This document shows, one piece after another, positions 44,621 through 56,900 of a DNA stretch of 64,000 bases; position 1 is the stretch's first letter; each line of letters opens with the position of its first letter. The stretch spans positions 693,501 through 757,500 of the forward strand of contig NW_023501036.1 of assembly GCF_014066305.1 (NCBI RefSeq), given 5' to 3'. Both the position numbers and the translations under genes were made by a program. The notes beneath the pieces were generated by a model that did not search any database, was not told where the DNA came from, and was given only the letters and a program-made list of their open reading frames with translations. The stretch is from Letharia columbiana. Its lineage: Eukaryota > Ascomycota > Lecanoromycetes > Lecanorales > Parmeliaceae.

Positions 44621-45311
44621 TCAAGCAAATGAAACCCTCTTTCCACTGGCTTTGGCGCCCTTCGAGGATTTCGAGCTGCTCTCTAAAGGGTCCGTGTCGA
44701 CGCCAACGTTTGGCTTCCTTTTCCTCTTCTTGCGCATCGAGTCCTTGGTCTCCTCCTACAACATCGTAAATCCCTGCTTTTTGTTTACTACTTCGATGAA
44801 AACCATACCATTTTCGATTTTCTCTGCTCATGTCTCGCCTCCGCCTCCTTGCGCCTTGCTTCACGAATATCCTCCATTTGGCGAGACTTCATCATTTTGC
44901 TCTCGATCTGGCCCTCCTTGTCCGCGGTGACAATCGCGAGTATAGTCATCATGCTCTCCTGGGGAGCCAAGTGAGTCAACTATCGATATATTGAGACAGC
45001 GCAAAGTATTGTAGCCCTACCTGGTCATCAACGAACACCTTGCCCTTCCTTTTCCCTTTTGGCAACTCTACACCAACCGGGGTGACCATATTCAACTTTG
45101 GTAGTCCCAGTTCCTTCTCCGTATACACACGTTTCTTCTTCTTGACCGGTGCAGCTGACTTGGTCTTTTGCTGCTTGGGTGGTGGAGCCTTGGGTTTCTT
45201 CGAGACTTTGCTCTTCGTATTTGCACCAAGGGCACGGGGCTTTCCTGAACCCTTGGGACTTTTACCATCCTTAGGAAAAGACTTGGACTTGACTGTCCTG
45301 GTAGGCGCCAT
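44621..45311 (-). CDS. LOC1: 60S subunit assembly/export protein Loc1
   Basis: Exons are complement(45021-45311), (44809-44958) and (44621-44755), giving 191 residues. Introns are 62 and 53 bp. Loc1 is a nucleolar RNA-binding protein acting in 60S biogenesis and, in yeast, ASH1 mRNA localisation. It is extremely Lys-rich at the N-terminus ([20 protein letters not shown]). Then come [63 protein letters not shown], a charged coiled coil ([21 protein letters not shown]) and the terminal [10 protein letters not shown] nuclear signal. The pattern [19 protein letters not shown] is diagnostic. Both ends overlap the hydrolase transcript region. Confidence 0.93.
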
Positions 45312-45872
45312 GATTTATCACTCGATGTGTACTACCGTAGATCCGTCCTACGCAGTTCGAAGATGCGAAATTCTGAGAGATGGAGCTAAGATAAGATACA
45401 AAAGCGCGCTAGTCGCAGCTGTGAGCTAGCGTCTCCATGGCGATACGCGATTGACCAACATTTCATTCATGTCCCAGAGGACACGGTTTTCCGGATGTAC
45501 TGAATAGCGATGACTGGTAAGCTACAGGTACCTCTGAGGGAACCCACGACAGGTCTACTCCTATCTTAAAGGCGGAAGACTTGTGAGTTCAGTCCGGTCG
45601 GTATGGTCATTGGCGCTTCAAGCACCTATGAGATCGTGAAGATTGAGGGGCTGGTCCCGGTGCAGGCATCTAAAAGTCTCTAGAGCATCCAATGTGTTAG
45701 AAATCATCCGGGGCCGGCTTGGGCTGACGCAGATGAAACGCATTTGGATCCATGAATGTCAAATAGTATAGTGACTACATATGTCTACATGTATGCAGCT
45801 ACCCAATCATTGAAATCTCCATTCCTTATGCTCGCAGACAACTTCGGGTTTTCGGCAAAACTCAGTCCGGGT
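45312..45872. other. Intergenic, no gene seen
   Basis: Contains the LOC1 upstream region and the 3' end of the nucleoside permease gene. No coding signal. Confidence 0.4.
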
Positions 45873-47231
45873 TTATGCGTATCCTCTCGCCGCGTTCCTT
45901 CCCTTTACACTCCTCTTTTTGACCGGGTTATCATTAAACATAGATCCAGGACCAAAATCAGGCATACCTCCCAAACTGCCGAATATGTCACCAATATAAT
46001 TGGTAGCAGGGATCCCCTTCGCAAAAGTACTTTCCCACTCATTCAAGATCCCCTCCACCACTTTGATACCCGCCAGATAGATATTGTCTATTGCCGGCTC
46101 AAATCCACCTTGATTAGCGTAGAAGAGGTTGAAGGTATCAGACTATGGAGATTCAGAGTCAGCATTACTTCTTCGAGGCAATAAACATTGTGCATACCTC
46201 TCCAGCATACGGACGATCGAAGTCTGAAGCCGTGCGCATGACAATGATACGGCTGAAGTCGGTAAGATTGGCGATGGCTCCACGCAGAAGAGCTTCGAGT
46301 GTAGCAGTATCTTCTTGTGCCGTTGTACAGTACACGCCACTCCCATTTGTGAAGAGCTTTGTAGTGTTCTCGAAGGCTTCACTCAGCAGCGTACCGCTGA
46401 AGTAGACGTCTGATGTAGCAGCATCGCAACCCACGACGCTGGGCCCTCGACTGCCAGCTTCGTAAGCGCTCGTTGATGCATAGTTGGCCCGGTACGCCAT
46501 TGCGGCGGTAGAGTCGTTCAAAACTGCAGTTTTGGCGAAGCCAATGGCAAGTTGGCGTAGATTATCATTGACTTCGAAGACCTCAGTGCCGTAGATGCTT
46601 TGAGGATACTCGATTGGATCCGTACTGCCTTGCGGGACGTATCTGCCGTACTTAGTCCTTCGCCCCGAGATCAACAACAAGTGTGTACCTACCCTGTTGT
46701 GAAGTTGGCTGGAATTTCTCTAGCATCGAATTCGTATTGCAATTCCACGGAGACGGCATATTTGGCAAAGGTGACTGATCCCAAAGTGGCTACTTTGGGA
46801 CTGACACCAGCAATGCCTGCAATCATGAAATATGTCTTGGTGAAGTCGAACAGACCGGAGAAAGTCAGGGCGTTCATGCTATTGGCGGCATTGATCTCTG
46901 CAAACATGTAAGCCTTGGTTTGGCGAAGGGAAAAGCTTCATCACATACCAGCTTCCCCTGTAACGATCTGGCATACATCCCCTTCTTCAGTGCAGTGCAC
47001 ATCAGGGTAGAGCGGCGAGAGGCCGGGCACAGAAATGTTCTTCGCAAGGAGATTGAACTCTGGGATACCGTACCATGCTGCGCCTTCGGGAGGAAACATG
47101 TCAATCAAGAAGACCTTGGGCTTGATATGCCTGTGACCCCGAGCTTCGAGGACAGACAATGGCTTCGCCGCTGCCAGACTTAGGCTTGCGAATGCAGCCA
47201 GAAGCTGGCTAGCGCAGGAAATAGAACGCAT
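45873..47231 (-). CDS. Purine nucleoside permease (NUP family)
   Basis: Exons are complement(46949-47231), (46693-46897), (46198-46642) and (45873-46142), giving 400 residues. Introns are 50-55 bp with GT...AG ends. NUP proteins (PF06516, first known from Candida albicans) have a nucleoside-phosphorylase-like fold and have been linked to purine nucleoside uptake. The sequence has a signal peptide (SCASQLLAAFASLSLAAA), then PKVFLIDMFPPEGAAWYGIPEFNLLAKNI, LSPLYPDVHC, TKTYFMIAGIAGVSPKVATLGSVTFAKYAVSVELQYEFDAREIPANFTTGYVPQG. Further on are RIIVMRTASDFDRPY and NQGGFEPAIDNIYLAGIKVVEGI. N-glycosylation sequons are present (NIS, NFT, NDS, NTT), as expected for an exported protein. The family's transport role comes from one yeast study; a secreted enzyme remains possible. 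Confidence 0.92.
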
Positions 47232-47517
47232 ACCGAGGGATAGCTACGGATGAGGCCTACAAAAGTGGATTGAGTAGGAAGAGCTCCACCCAGGACTGGG
47301 GGAGAGCTCTAGGTTTTATTCATGCCGGCGAGACTTTTCCGGACGGACACCACCGATAGGCTGGCTCTCAAGCATTTGCTGACCTCGCCTTCGTGCTGTA
47401 TCTGTACCTTACAGCATAGCTCGTGGGATTATGTACGAAGAGAAATAGGCCGGGTAGCTAGCGCTTAAATGGTAAGTGCCTTAAGGTTCTTATCTGCCAC
47501 TAATCGAGTTAAGCGTA

Positions 47518-47931
47518 TTCAAAACCCTTTTCGTTTCTTGGCTGGGACGTATCAGATCCAGATACCAATCAGCTTTACAGATGTTAATCTAAGTCAGATT
47601 GTGAAAGAAAAAAAAACTGCGTTGGTGTCGCAAAAGCATCTAGTAGAATATTTGTATACAAAACCTTTGGCCTTGAACTGATATTCTAGCAGATTGTAGA
47701 AGTTGACAAAATAAAGGAATTCAACCTCGAGCTGCGTGAAGGCTCTTTAAGTCAATCATTCTCTTATAGATTCTTGACATTTCAGCGGGGTTGGTAAGAC
47801 AGCGGTAAGGGAATTGATTTGTATATATAGAAATCTTTACAATCCGACTTACGTTCATGGAGTTAGTAATTTAGATACTCAGATGCGTTGCGCGACAGGA
47901 CCCCATGCCAAGAGACGAAAAGGGTTTTGAA
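47518..47931. mobile_element. MITE-like element, about 25-bp TIRs
   Basis: The termini 47518 onward (TTCAAAACCCTTTTCGTTTC) and 47931 backward are reverse complements over about 25 bp with one clear mismatch. A TA dinucleotide flanks both ends (47516-47517 and 47932-47933). The 414-bp interior is AT-rich with no transposase. This fits a non-autonomous Tc1/mariner-like element of a different family from the one at 13836-14131. Confidence 0.75.
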
Positions 47932-49418
47932 TAGGCTAAAGTAGCGTGGGAGCAAATGCCAATCCATAATGTTTCCCGTGGGAATCCTTGGACGAGCGGT
48001 ACTTTATCACCTTCCATATTTGTATACAAGGGCAAGCTACCAGCTCACCTAAGACCCAAGCGGGCGATTGCGGTGCAGGGATTCATATCTCAACCACAAG
48101 GATTCAAGCTCGATACGAATTTCTCCGCCTGCAAGGACTCGGCTAATCACCTAGCCACCTCGATTCGAGTTCTTAAGAGGCAATAAATATCTGTCGTTTC
48201 CAGATTGTGTGGAAATTCTTCCTGGGCGGCTGCTTTCGTTAAGCCACGACCAAATATCCGCGACACCGCGAGGAATGTGTGCTCTGCTGGCATTCCCCAG
48301 ACGTCGAGTTCTATTTGCAGTCGCTACCCGCTGCAAGCAGCGTATCTGCACTGGTGTCCGACGTCGGTATTGCTCTAAACAAATGCTGCTCGGCTTTGTC
48401 CGGGTGATGGCATTGCAGTGGTATGGTGGATCATCTTGTGTGGTCCTCCTCCAGCGTCAGAGTTTCCAAGAGTGCTTCTCTGCTTCACGACGACATGTGT
48501 TTTGTCATTCAGAGTTCCAGGACGTTTGTCAAGTTTCGAGTCAAAGAAACAAACATTTGAAGCTTATTTGTGGCGTGTTCTGGCGATTTTCTTCGTCCCC
48601 ACCCACTGCATTTCGATCCGCTTGCGCAGATTTGCGTGTAGCAACTCGAATACTCACATTGACCGTGGGAAGGGCAATTCCTCATGGGTGTTGTGTGAAG
48701 TCTTTCACAAGTGCACGGGCGGCTTCTTGTCACCTGTTCGCACAATGCTGAACCAATCGCTGCGATGCCGATGACGCCCGAGCGCGGGCGGGCTTACCTC
48801 TGATTCCCTACCGGCTGAGGTGAGGGCATCTACCTTGGAACACCAATCGATCAACGGTGCGTACCAAGGGAAAGGTTGCCGGAATTGCTTGACACACATT
48901 ACCACTACAAGCAATGAGAATACTGTCAAAAATCTCTAAGATTAAATCGGGTGCGCACAGTGAATCAGCACATCACCTCGTACCTTTTCACTCAAATTCG
49001 TGTACAATCACAGCGAATTACCCCCGTTCCTCGTATCCATTGTCACAACATAATTTTCAACTATATGTTGTGTCCGCACATCCTGGAGTCTTTCTAGTGA
49101 TCTTGTGACAGATGCATGGACCTGACAGCATACATGCCAAGCTGAAGTTGGTTTGGGCAAAGCTCACCAGACACAGAAATATACGATCCAAGACGAAGAC
49201 AACACTGAACATGATATTGCGTCCGCGAAAGGCCATGGTACACTCACCACTTCATCCCACTACATTCAGACTAAAGCTAATATAGACCCAACGTCAAGAC
49301 CAGCGGCGGTACACCCCGCCATGATGGCAGTATACCACCCAACAGCAAGACCCTCAAGTACAAGCCTCAGGAGGATGATGAAGATGTGGTCGATGACGTA
49401 CAAGACTCTGATGAAGAC
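47932..49418. other. Intergenic, doubtful frames only
   Basis: A 180-codon plus-strand frame (48209-48751) is cysteine-rich but lacks a signal peptide, domain or conserved pattern, and overlaps other frames. Sequence from about 49150 may hold an upstream exon of the next gene. Confidence 0.35.
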
Positions 49419-50783
49419 ATGGAAGACTATGACGAGGAGAGCGAGAAGGATGAGGGATCTTTGTATGCACCGACTGAGGCCACAAGTGAGCTTGGTAGGG
49501 AAGAACCCGAGGAAAATAAGGGCTTGATGGAGATGCCACCCATAGATCCCTGCAAGTTTCTAGTGCTACTGCCGAGAGAGCTCCGAGATAAGGTGTGTAC
49601 ACTCAGTGCAACCAACTGTGTACGTGCCCATGCACTGACGATATGCTTACGTATCTAGATTTACGGATTTGTTCTGAAACTGGACACCCCCATTTCAGAC
49701 CACAAACTCAAGTTCAAATGCATGTCCTGTCCCAGCTTGACGAGAACGGCGAATGAACCCACCTGGCAGTCGCAGATTTATAAAGCTCGTAACCTTCTCA
49801 GGACATGCCACCAGATCCGTGACGAAGGAAAACAGGTTTTCTACGAGGTCAACTCTTGGAGCTTGCACCGGGCAAGGTTGAGAGAGACTCCACCAGCCCA
49901 CTCGTCTGCCACGGTCCAGGACACGCAAAGGCTATTTGACCGAATACGTCAAACCAAGGCAATGAAGCACTTCAAGCACGTCAACATGCGAATTTCTCTA
50001 TCTCCTCTGGCTTACTGCGACTTCACTGTTCCCGATAGTGTCGCGTTGGACGACGCAGTCGCAATCCATCTCTTCGAGCTTTCCCAGCATCCTAGCGTCA
50101 TTGCTTTTCATAAGCTGGACGAGACGGCACAATGCGAGCTGTTCAGGGCAGCATTCAATGGTCTTGTGGCGAACCGGGCTTGTGTTTTTCCAGATTTGAG
50201 ATCAATAGCATTGGAAGTGAGCTTGCATGCAAAGAAACTGATTCCAGACGCACCCAACAACCCGTTGGATCGTTGCGGCATCACCTTCTATGTCAGGATC
50301 AAGCTTGGGTGCGAGAGCCGCGCAACACCTACGTACCAGCGCAATGCGTCACTGCCGAGTTTGACACCAGGCAGCGTCGCACACGACCCTTGTTTTTTAC
50401 AGCGTGCCAAGTACGAAGTGCACAACCAGAGCCCGCATCCTCGCATCATGAACAATCCCTGGAGAGCGCTTCTCTTGGACCCCAGAAGACATATGCTCAG
50501 TCCACTCAAACAGCTCCTTGACGTCCAAAGCGTCGAAGTGGAGCGACGTTGGATTGTTCGTTACCGCCAACAACGTATTGAGGATGGAAATATCGTTCTA
50601 TGCACTCAGCCGCTGCGGCAATTGTGGCGCTTCCGCACTGTGGGTGAAATGCTGGAGAAAGCAGGCCCTGGCTTTGGTGAATTTCTGGACCCGGCTTTGG
50701 AATATCTGAACACTTCCGGCAAGGACGTCGTTGAAATCATTGAAAACACGGCTGAAGACATCGAATACCACCTCATTCTATAG
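49419..50783 (+). CDS. F-box/2EXR-like protein of unknown function
   Basis: Exons are 49419-49592 and 49659-50783, with a 66-bp intron (GTGTGT...TCTAG), giving about 432 residues. An acidic N-terminus (SDEDMEDYDEESEKDEG) leads into CKFLVLLPRELRDKIYGFVLKL. This is the L-x-x-L-P-x-E-(L/I)-R-x-x-I-(Y/W)-x-x-V-L core seen in ascomycete F-box-like and 2EXR proteins. The intron falls inside this motif, which supports the joint. The rest includes a helical segment RNLLRTCHQIRDEGKQVFYEVNSW, typical of such proteins (a CRQIRxExxxIFYxxN-like block), and a long C-terminal part with no known domain. The start is uncertain: the frame is open upstream without an ATG and a 5' exon may exist. Confidence 0.7.
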
Positions 50784-51422
50784 TCAGGTCATTTTGTCGA
50801 ACAAGCTACCGGATGACTTGGCTTGGGGAGAAGGCAGAGGATTGCTGGCGGTAGTGGAGAAGGACATTATCTTGAAGTGAAACGGCAGACCGAGATTGCA
50901 AGCACCAGTTGAGGATAAATCCAATTCCAGGATACCGAACAAAATTGGCGGCCGAGCGGTTCCACTGCTAATATTCTCGATATTCCAAGGAAGCACATTG
51001 CTCGGCAGAGATTGCACTACCTTTGGCATACTTGTCTACTTTACAATAGGTCATAGAACGAAGATTACCCTCCCTAGCTACACGTCCTACACGCAATTCC
51101 GACTGTGAGATAGAAATCATGCGAAAAGATTAATAACTCTGCTGAGACCTTACGGTGCCGAAGGAGCTGAAAACATTGCTCGGATTTAAAAACTCCTCCC
51201 GTTAACTCCTCCCGTTATCTCCTCCCTGCTTACATATACAACCAAGCCATTGAGTCCCGTCGAAGATAGTTATAAGACCGTCTCATACCATGACCATTAC
51301 CACGACGAAAGCTCATATGAATCATCGCCCCTTGTTTTCAATCCCAACTCGAAAGCCCAATCTCCACAGCCCCAAGCAGAAAAACACCCATCCCACCCAC
51401 CAAATAATCAATCCAAGCAACG
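50784..51422. other. Intergenic, no gene seen
   Basis: Contains a short repeated AACTCCTCCCGTTA string (about 51190-51215). A CT-poor, A/C-rich leader follows immediately before the oxidoreductase start. Confidence 0.4.
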
Positions 51423-52672
51423 ATGACCACTCAAACCCTTCCCCAAGCCCATCGCGCTCTCATCGTAAACTCCACGTCCTCCCCGCCCGCCGTCCAAACG
51501 ATACCAACGCCGCAACCCGGCCCTGGTAGCGCTGTCGTCCGCATCCTCGCCGCGAACGTGATATCCTACATGCGCCAGATCTACAATGGCGAGCGTCAGT
51601 ACCCTTTCCCCACGCCTCTCGTCCCCGGCGCCAGCGCCATTGGACGCGTCGCGGCCGTAGGGCCAGATGCGACACTGCTGAAGCCGGGAATGTTGGTCCT
51701 CGTGGACTGCACTATTCGTGGGCGAGATGATGCGACTGCTGTGTTCTTGAGCGGAATCCACGAAGGGTACTCGGAGGGGAGTAAAACGTTGATGAGAGGA
51801 GAGTGGAAGGATAGTACCTATGCGGAATACGCCAAGGTGCCACTGGAGACATGCGAGGTCCTTGACGAGGGAAAGTTATGTGGCAGAATGGGGTACGAGA
51901 TCGCCGATCTGGCGTATATCTCTGCACTGTTGGTACCATATGGCGGCTTAAGGGACATCGATCTGAAAGCTGGTGAGACTGTCATCGTGAGCCCTGCGAC
52001 TGGTGCTTTTGGCGGAGCGGCGGTATTGGTGGCGCTGGCCATGGGAGCGAGGGTGATTGCGATGGGGAGGAATGTGGAGGCGCTTAAGAAGATCAAGAAG
52101 AGGTGCGAGAGGGTTGAGATCGTGCCGATTACGGGTGACGTACTCAAAGATTCGGAGGCTCTGAAGAGCTTTGGGGCGGTCGATGCATTTTTCGATATCA
52201 GTCCGCCTGAGGCTGGAAAGTCAACGCATATTAAGAGTGGGATTCTGGCATTGAAACGTAAGTCAACATCCCTTATTCGCCACTTGCAACCTCGAACCAA
52301 GCCTTTAGTTGGAAGTTCGCTCTTGATTACACACTTTTGTCGCATCTCCCAGCTTTTGACTTGGGGGGAAGAGATGCTAACCACTGAGAACGTGTAGATA
52401 GCGGCAGGGTTAGTTTGATGGGCGGCATCAAGGATGTGTCGATTCCGCACTCAGTGGTTATGCACAGGAATTTGACGTTAAAGGGCAAGTGGATGTTTGA
52501 GCGGGAAGACATCAAAGGCATGATCAAGATGGTTGAAAATGGTGTGCTGAAGCTTGGTGAAAGCTCTGGATCCAGGATCGTTGGTAAGTTTGGATTAGAG
52601 GACTGGGATAAGGCTTTCACTGCTGCGGAGAAGAATGCTGGGATGGGAGAGTCGACTTTAATTACACCTTGA
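51423..52672 (+). CDS. MDR-superfamily (zinc-independent type) oxidoreductase
   Basis: Exons are 51423-52257 and 52398-52672, with a 140-bp intron (GTAAGT...TGTAG), giving 369 residues. Medium-chain dehydrogenases/reductases bind NAD(P)H in a Rossmann domain. The N-terminal GroES-like half contains PLVPGASAIGRVAAVG and a VLVDCTIRGRDD loop. The nucleotide-binding motif is SPATGAFGGAAVLVALAMGARVIAMGRN, an atypical GxxxGGxxV form. The classical zinc ligands (GHE and the four-cysteine lobe) are absent, so it resembles quinone-oxidoreductase or enoyl-reductase-like members. Substrate is unknown. The C-terminus ends with a WDKAFTAAEKNAGMGESTLITP helix typical of the family. Confidence 0.88.
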
Positions 52673-52947
52673 TCGGCTTCGGGTCATCTTCAATGCTTCT
52701 CGCAGAGTCTCCCTCTCGGAGGCTGATCTAGAAGCGGTGTGTAGTGACGCGTGAGGAATCTCGTTCTATAGCTCTAATGATTAGTAACCGTGAAAGGCTT
52801 GAAAATCCAGTCTCCAGAAGCGCTCAAATGCCGTATGTGATCCATACTTAGTTTTTGAACCGCTTCATCATCTCAGTAGAGGCAGAGTGCGCAAATGCCC
52901 AATGATCCAACCACTATTGTACAGAAATTCAAGTCCAAACTCCTCGA

Positions 52948-53636
52948 TCAGAGGGCCAAATTGTATGTATAGTCGTCCTCCATGTTTTGCGAAACCCAAA
53001 GCACCACAGAGCTAGGGAGGTGTCAGTAATGCCACCAGGCGGAAGCTCATAGTATATATACCTCAGCATGATCAACCCGTTTGCAACGACATTGGCAACA
53101 CCAAAGTACAGCGTTGGGAAAGGGTAATCGGGGACGATATACTTCAGAACCAATACAGCCTGTGCACAGCTGCATCAGCATCTTTACGGTAGACACCGCT
53201 TCCGTACACGACAACCACTTACCACGGAGCCGGCCAACCCACCAGCCATCAAGGCAAAGCCCAAGAATAGGACCAATCTTGCCTTCCATGCCACTCCTGT
53301 GCCAGAGTAGCTATAGCTATCTGCGCTCAAGCGGGTCTTCTCTATCGAATTGATAACGAGCATCCCGAGCGCTGAGCAGATGCCCGGTATCCAATCGACA
53401 AATTTTATATGGACATTGGAACCATTTTTGGAGGAGTGGGAGTAAGTAGAAGCATCGATAAAGAAGAAGAATCCGAGGGAAAACTAGAAGAGTGAAGTTA
53501 GAGGGCGTCTTGAAGAAGAAATGGTATACAGAGGAAGACTGACCAAAGCGCCGGCCAGGTAGACACCTGCCGTCCGCGTGTTGGGGCTGTTGACCCACTC
53601 GGGCTTTGGGAAGCGGAAAAGCCTGGAGCTTGTCAT
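52948..53636 (-). CDS. VPS68: Vps68/TMEM50-like membrane protein
   Basis: Exons are complement(53544-53636), (53223-53483), (53062-53159) and (52948-53011), giving 171 residues. Introns are 50-63 bp with GT...AG ends. Four membrane segments are evident: TAGVYLAGALFSLGFFFFIDAS, WIPGICSALGMLVINSI, LVLFLGFALMAGGLAGSVAVL and FGVANVVANGLIMLSSVVLWVSQ. The IDAS after the first helix, the WIPG motif and the final W-x-x-QNMEDDYTYNLAL tail are typical of the UPF0220 family. Yeast Vps68 partners Vps55 in endosome-to-vacuole trafficking, and human TMEM50 is a homologue. The length is standard. It lies 275 bp from the convergent oxidoreductase stop and is divergent from PET127. Confidence 0.93.
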
Positions 53637-53946
53637 GGCGTGGTGCTTGCAGAATAACACAGTCGTAATTCAATACTTATGCGATGCGTATGCGCTTCAC
53701 GATATGGTTGCGGATGACGAACAATAGTCTATGGAGTTGCAGCTGGCCGGAGAATGAGAGGTTGGCGTAAGGCTGTCATCCCAGGTTTAACCCTATTTGG
53801 ACTAGATACCTCGATACAATGGCTGCGGCATCGAGATCCCTGTCAAGAATATTTAGACGCGCTTTGCTCTGCAATTCTGCAATTGTAAAGTAGTAGTTCA
53901 TTTCTGCAACATCACTCTTTCTCACGGCAACGAATCCAGCCTCTGA

Positions 53947-56900
53947 ATGCCTGCTAAGCTTGCTAGAGGTGTTATTTCGCTGAACCAAAAATATGTCTGC
54001 CTATCCTGCCGCCTTCAGAACTTATCACTTGCTGGAGGACGAACAACAAGATATCAACACACGGGGCCTACAGAGAACGATGGCGCCGATAAAACCCAAG
54101 ATCCTAATCCAAAAGATGTAAGGAAGTATGACGAGGCCGCATCAGGATCGCGGATCGGAGACATAATACGGAGTTTTATGTTCAAGTCAGATCCAAATGA
54201 CAAGGAAAACAAGGGCGACTCGAGAATTGAGCCTCTGGGGAAGAGCAAGGTACATGTTGCAGATTAGTCATTTCTCAAGCCATCCGTTCGGTCTGTTGAT
54301 GGTGACTGTGGCTGATTGATATATAGCAATCGCCCCATATTCCTGAGGATATACCATCCACAGCACCCCAGCCGAAGGACAGTGCAGATGTATTGCAGCG
54401 GAGTCTTCAGCAAAAGTTTGCAACGCAGCGGCGTAAAGACATGCTTGTAATGCAGGCCAGCCAAGCTTCGAATGCAACAGCAGAGAATAAAGAGGTGCCC
54501 GAACCTACCAGGCAAAGCCCGAAGAAGTCCTCCAATCGAGCGGAGAGATCTGAGCGGAGGCGGAACTCAAAGAAGGCGGCGCCTGGCAAGAAGGCTGTGA
54601 AGCGATCGAAGCAAACGAAGCAAACGAAGCAAACGAAGCAAACGAAGCAATCACAGGCCAAGCCAAAAGAAGTACCGCCGATTGAAGTCGCGGAAATCAC
54701 AACGTTCACGGAACCTCAAACAGCCGAAGAACTGTCGACACTTATCGAAGCATCTGCTAGAAAAGGCCAAAAGACACTAGGAGCGGAAGGCAAGGAAGCC
54801 AGTGACAACGATAGCAAAGGCAGCGTTCCAAGCGAGCAGACGGCGACTGCGCAGAAACTAGACGACATACTGGACATTTTAGAATCCTCCAAGGGCCCAA
54901 AAAAACCAGAAAAGCAAGTCAAAGTGGCACGTAAGGTCAAACCCTCGTCGACAGACACCAAACGAAAGGCAGCAGTCGTAACGACACTAAACAAGCGTCA
55001 AAAGAGCGGACAAAGACCAGATGTAGATCCCGACAAGGCAGCAGCTATGATCTCGTCTTACAGTGACCAGCTTCTGGCACATCTCAAGGCAAATCCTGAA
55101 GAAACCTTGGGATCATTATACCAATTAAGGGTAATTCTTCAAATTTTAGCCGATGCCTTAAAGACTAACCATCTTTCGCAAGCACAGATGTTACACAAAA
55201 AGTTATTAAGAGGGAATGTTTTGTTAAAAGACGGTGTATGGAATAGCGCCCTTCTGACCGAGTCCATCACTGAAGTGTTCCCAGGACTCACTCGAGAGAA
55301 AAGTTGCCGGCAATAGTCCCCTAAATTCGTCTATGGAAGCCCCTATCGAACCCTCTATCGAACAACCCATCGAACCCTCTTTGATAAATCACGTCCGCCG
55401 GCCGGAATCCACAAAACACCTGTCGTTTGCTAAGGAGAGCGTACCGACATCTGACTCAAAGCTCTTTGCCAAAAAGTCTGATGTTCCAAGCTTCACTTCT
55501 CTACGAGCTGCAATGGGAAAAAATTCCAGAAAAGTCAAGGGCGTGGACCTCGATTCTTTCCAAAATATACCGAGTGAAAGGGTCAAAAAAGCTAGAGCTC
55601 CCCCTAAATCAGCCCTCGGAAAGTCCCAAAAACCCAAGCCCCTCCCAAAATCGCCTATTGAGAAGGCCACTGCTTCAGACTTAGAGCTCTTGCGTAAGTT
55701 TAACCCCCATGGCCCAGTATCAATGCTAATACTGTTTAGCTATCAAGGTGGATCAGCCCCCTGTGCCAAGCCTAGCTTATGGACTTGAACGGGTTCTTTT
55801 CAAGTAGGGTTGGGTTGCAGTCCATTCCACTACTCTGCTAACATTGTTTCCAGTCCGGGTGTATACCATCTCCAGGACCCGAGGTCTCGAGTATACAATT
55901 TTGATCCTTATCTTCAAAAAATCATGCCAGTATCAGAATTCGATTTCAATGCACTGAAGGAATACATCACCTCTTCTAGAGACGAATCGCTCATGAAAAT
56001 CGCAAAAGAACATGGGAAACGCTATATGGGGTCCACATCTAGCATGACTGAGGTCCTAGCACACTTCCACTTCCTTCTCTCCCAGTGGCGTCCTATCAAT
56101 CCCTCCATGCTTTCCAAAGCTTTCCCAGCAAACCTGACGAGCTTTACAGAATTTCAGCGCACTCCTTCAGCCATCTTCTTAAGGTGGAAGGATGGCTCCT
56201 ATGCCATTGATGCCGACAAACAGTTTGCAAATGCAAATGTATTAAGTATGCTAGGCAAATCGATGGAGAAGTTTCTTACATTAAGTACCGATGATTTTGA
56301 GCGCTATCGCAAGTCTAATCCGGGTCAAGTGACTAAAGACGAGCAATTTGCCCCTGAGGCCTACCATTATTCGACCTTGGGTGACTTTTTGATGCGTTCG
56401 CAGCTGGACGCCCATGATTCTCGCCTGCCTGGAACAGGCATGTTTGATTTGAAGACAAGATCAGTGGTGTCCATCCGGATGGACGTGTCAAATTACCAAC
56501 ATGGGGTCGGTTACGAGATCAAGAGCCGTCAGGGAGAGTGGGAGTCATATGAACGCGAATACCACGACATGATCCGCGCTGCCTTCCTCAAGTATTCTTT
56601 GCAAGTTAGGATGGGTAGGATGGATGGCATCTTTGTTGCGTTCCACAATATCGAGAGGATCTTTGGCTTTCAATATGTCAGTCTACCAGAGATGGATTCG
56701 ACACTACACGGGCAGTGGGATACATCTATTGGAGATCAAGAGTTCAGGTTAAGCTTGGACCTCATGAACAAGGTTTTGGATCGGGCTACGAAGAAGTACC
56801 CTGAAACAGTGAGTAGAAGCTCTTCTGTTTTCATCTGGCTTGCTCACCTTTCTCAGTCTCTCCGAATCCATTTCGAAACCAGAGACGCACAAACTCCCTT

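Noticed and set aside
48209..48751. Cysteine-rich 180-codon frame
   Set aside because: No signal peptide or regular cysteine spacing; overlapping frames are equally long.
55236..55332. Apparent frameshift in PET127 between two open frames
   Set aside because: A 49-bp GT...AG intron (55236-55284) joins the frames exactly, so no break is needed.
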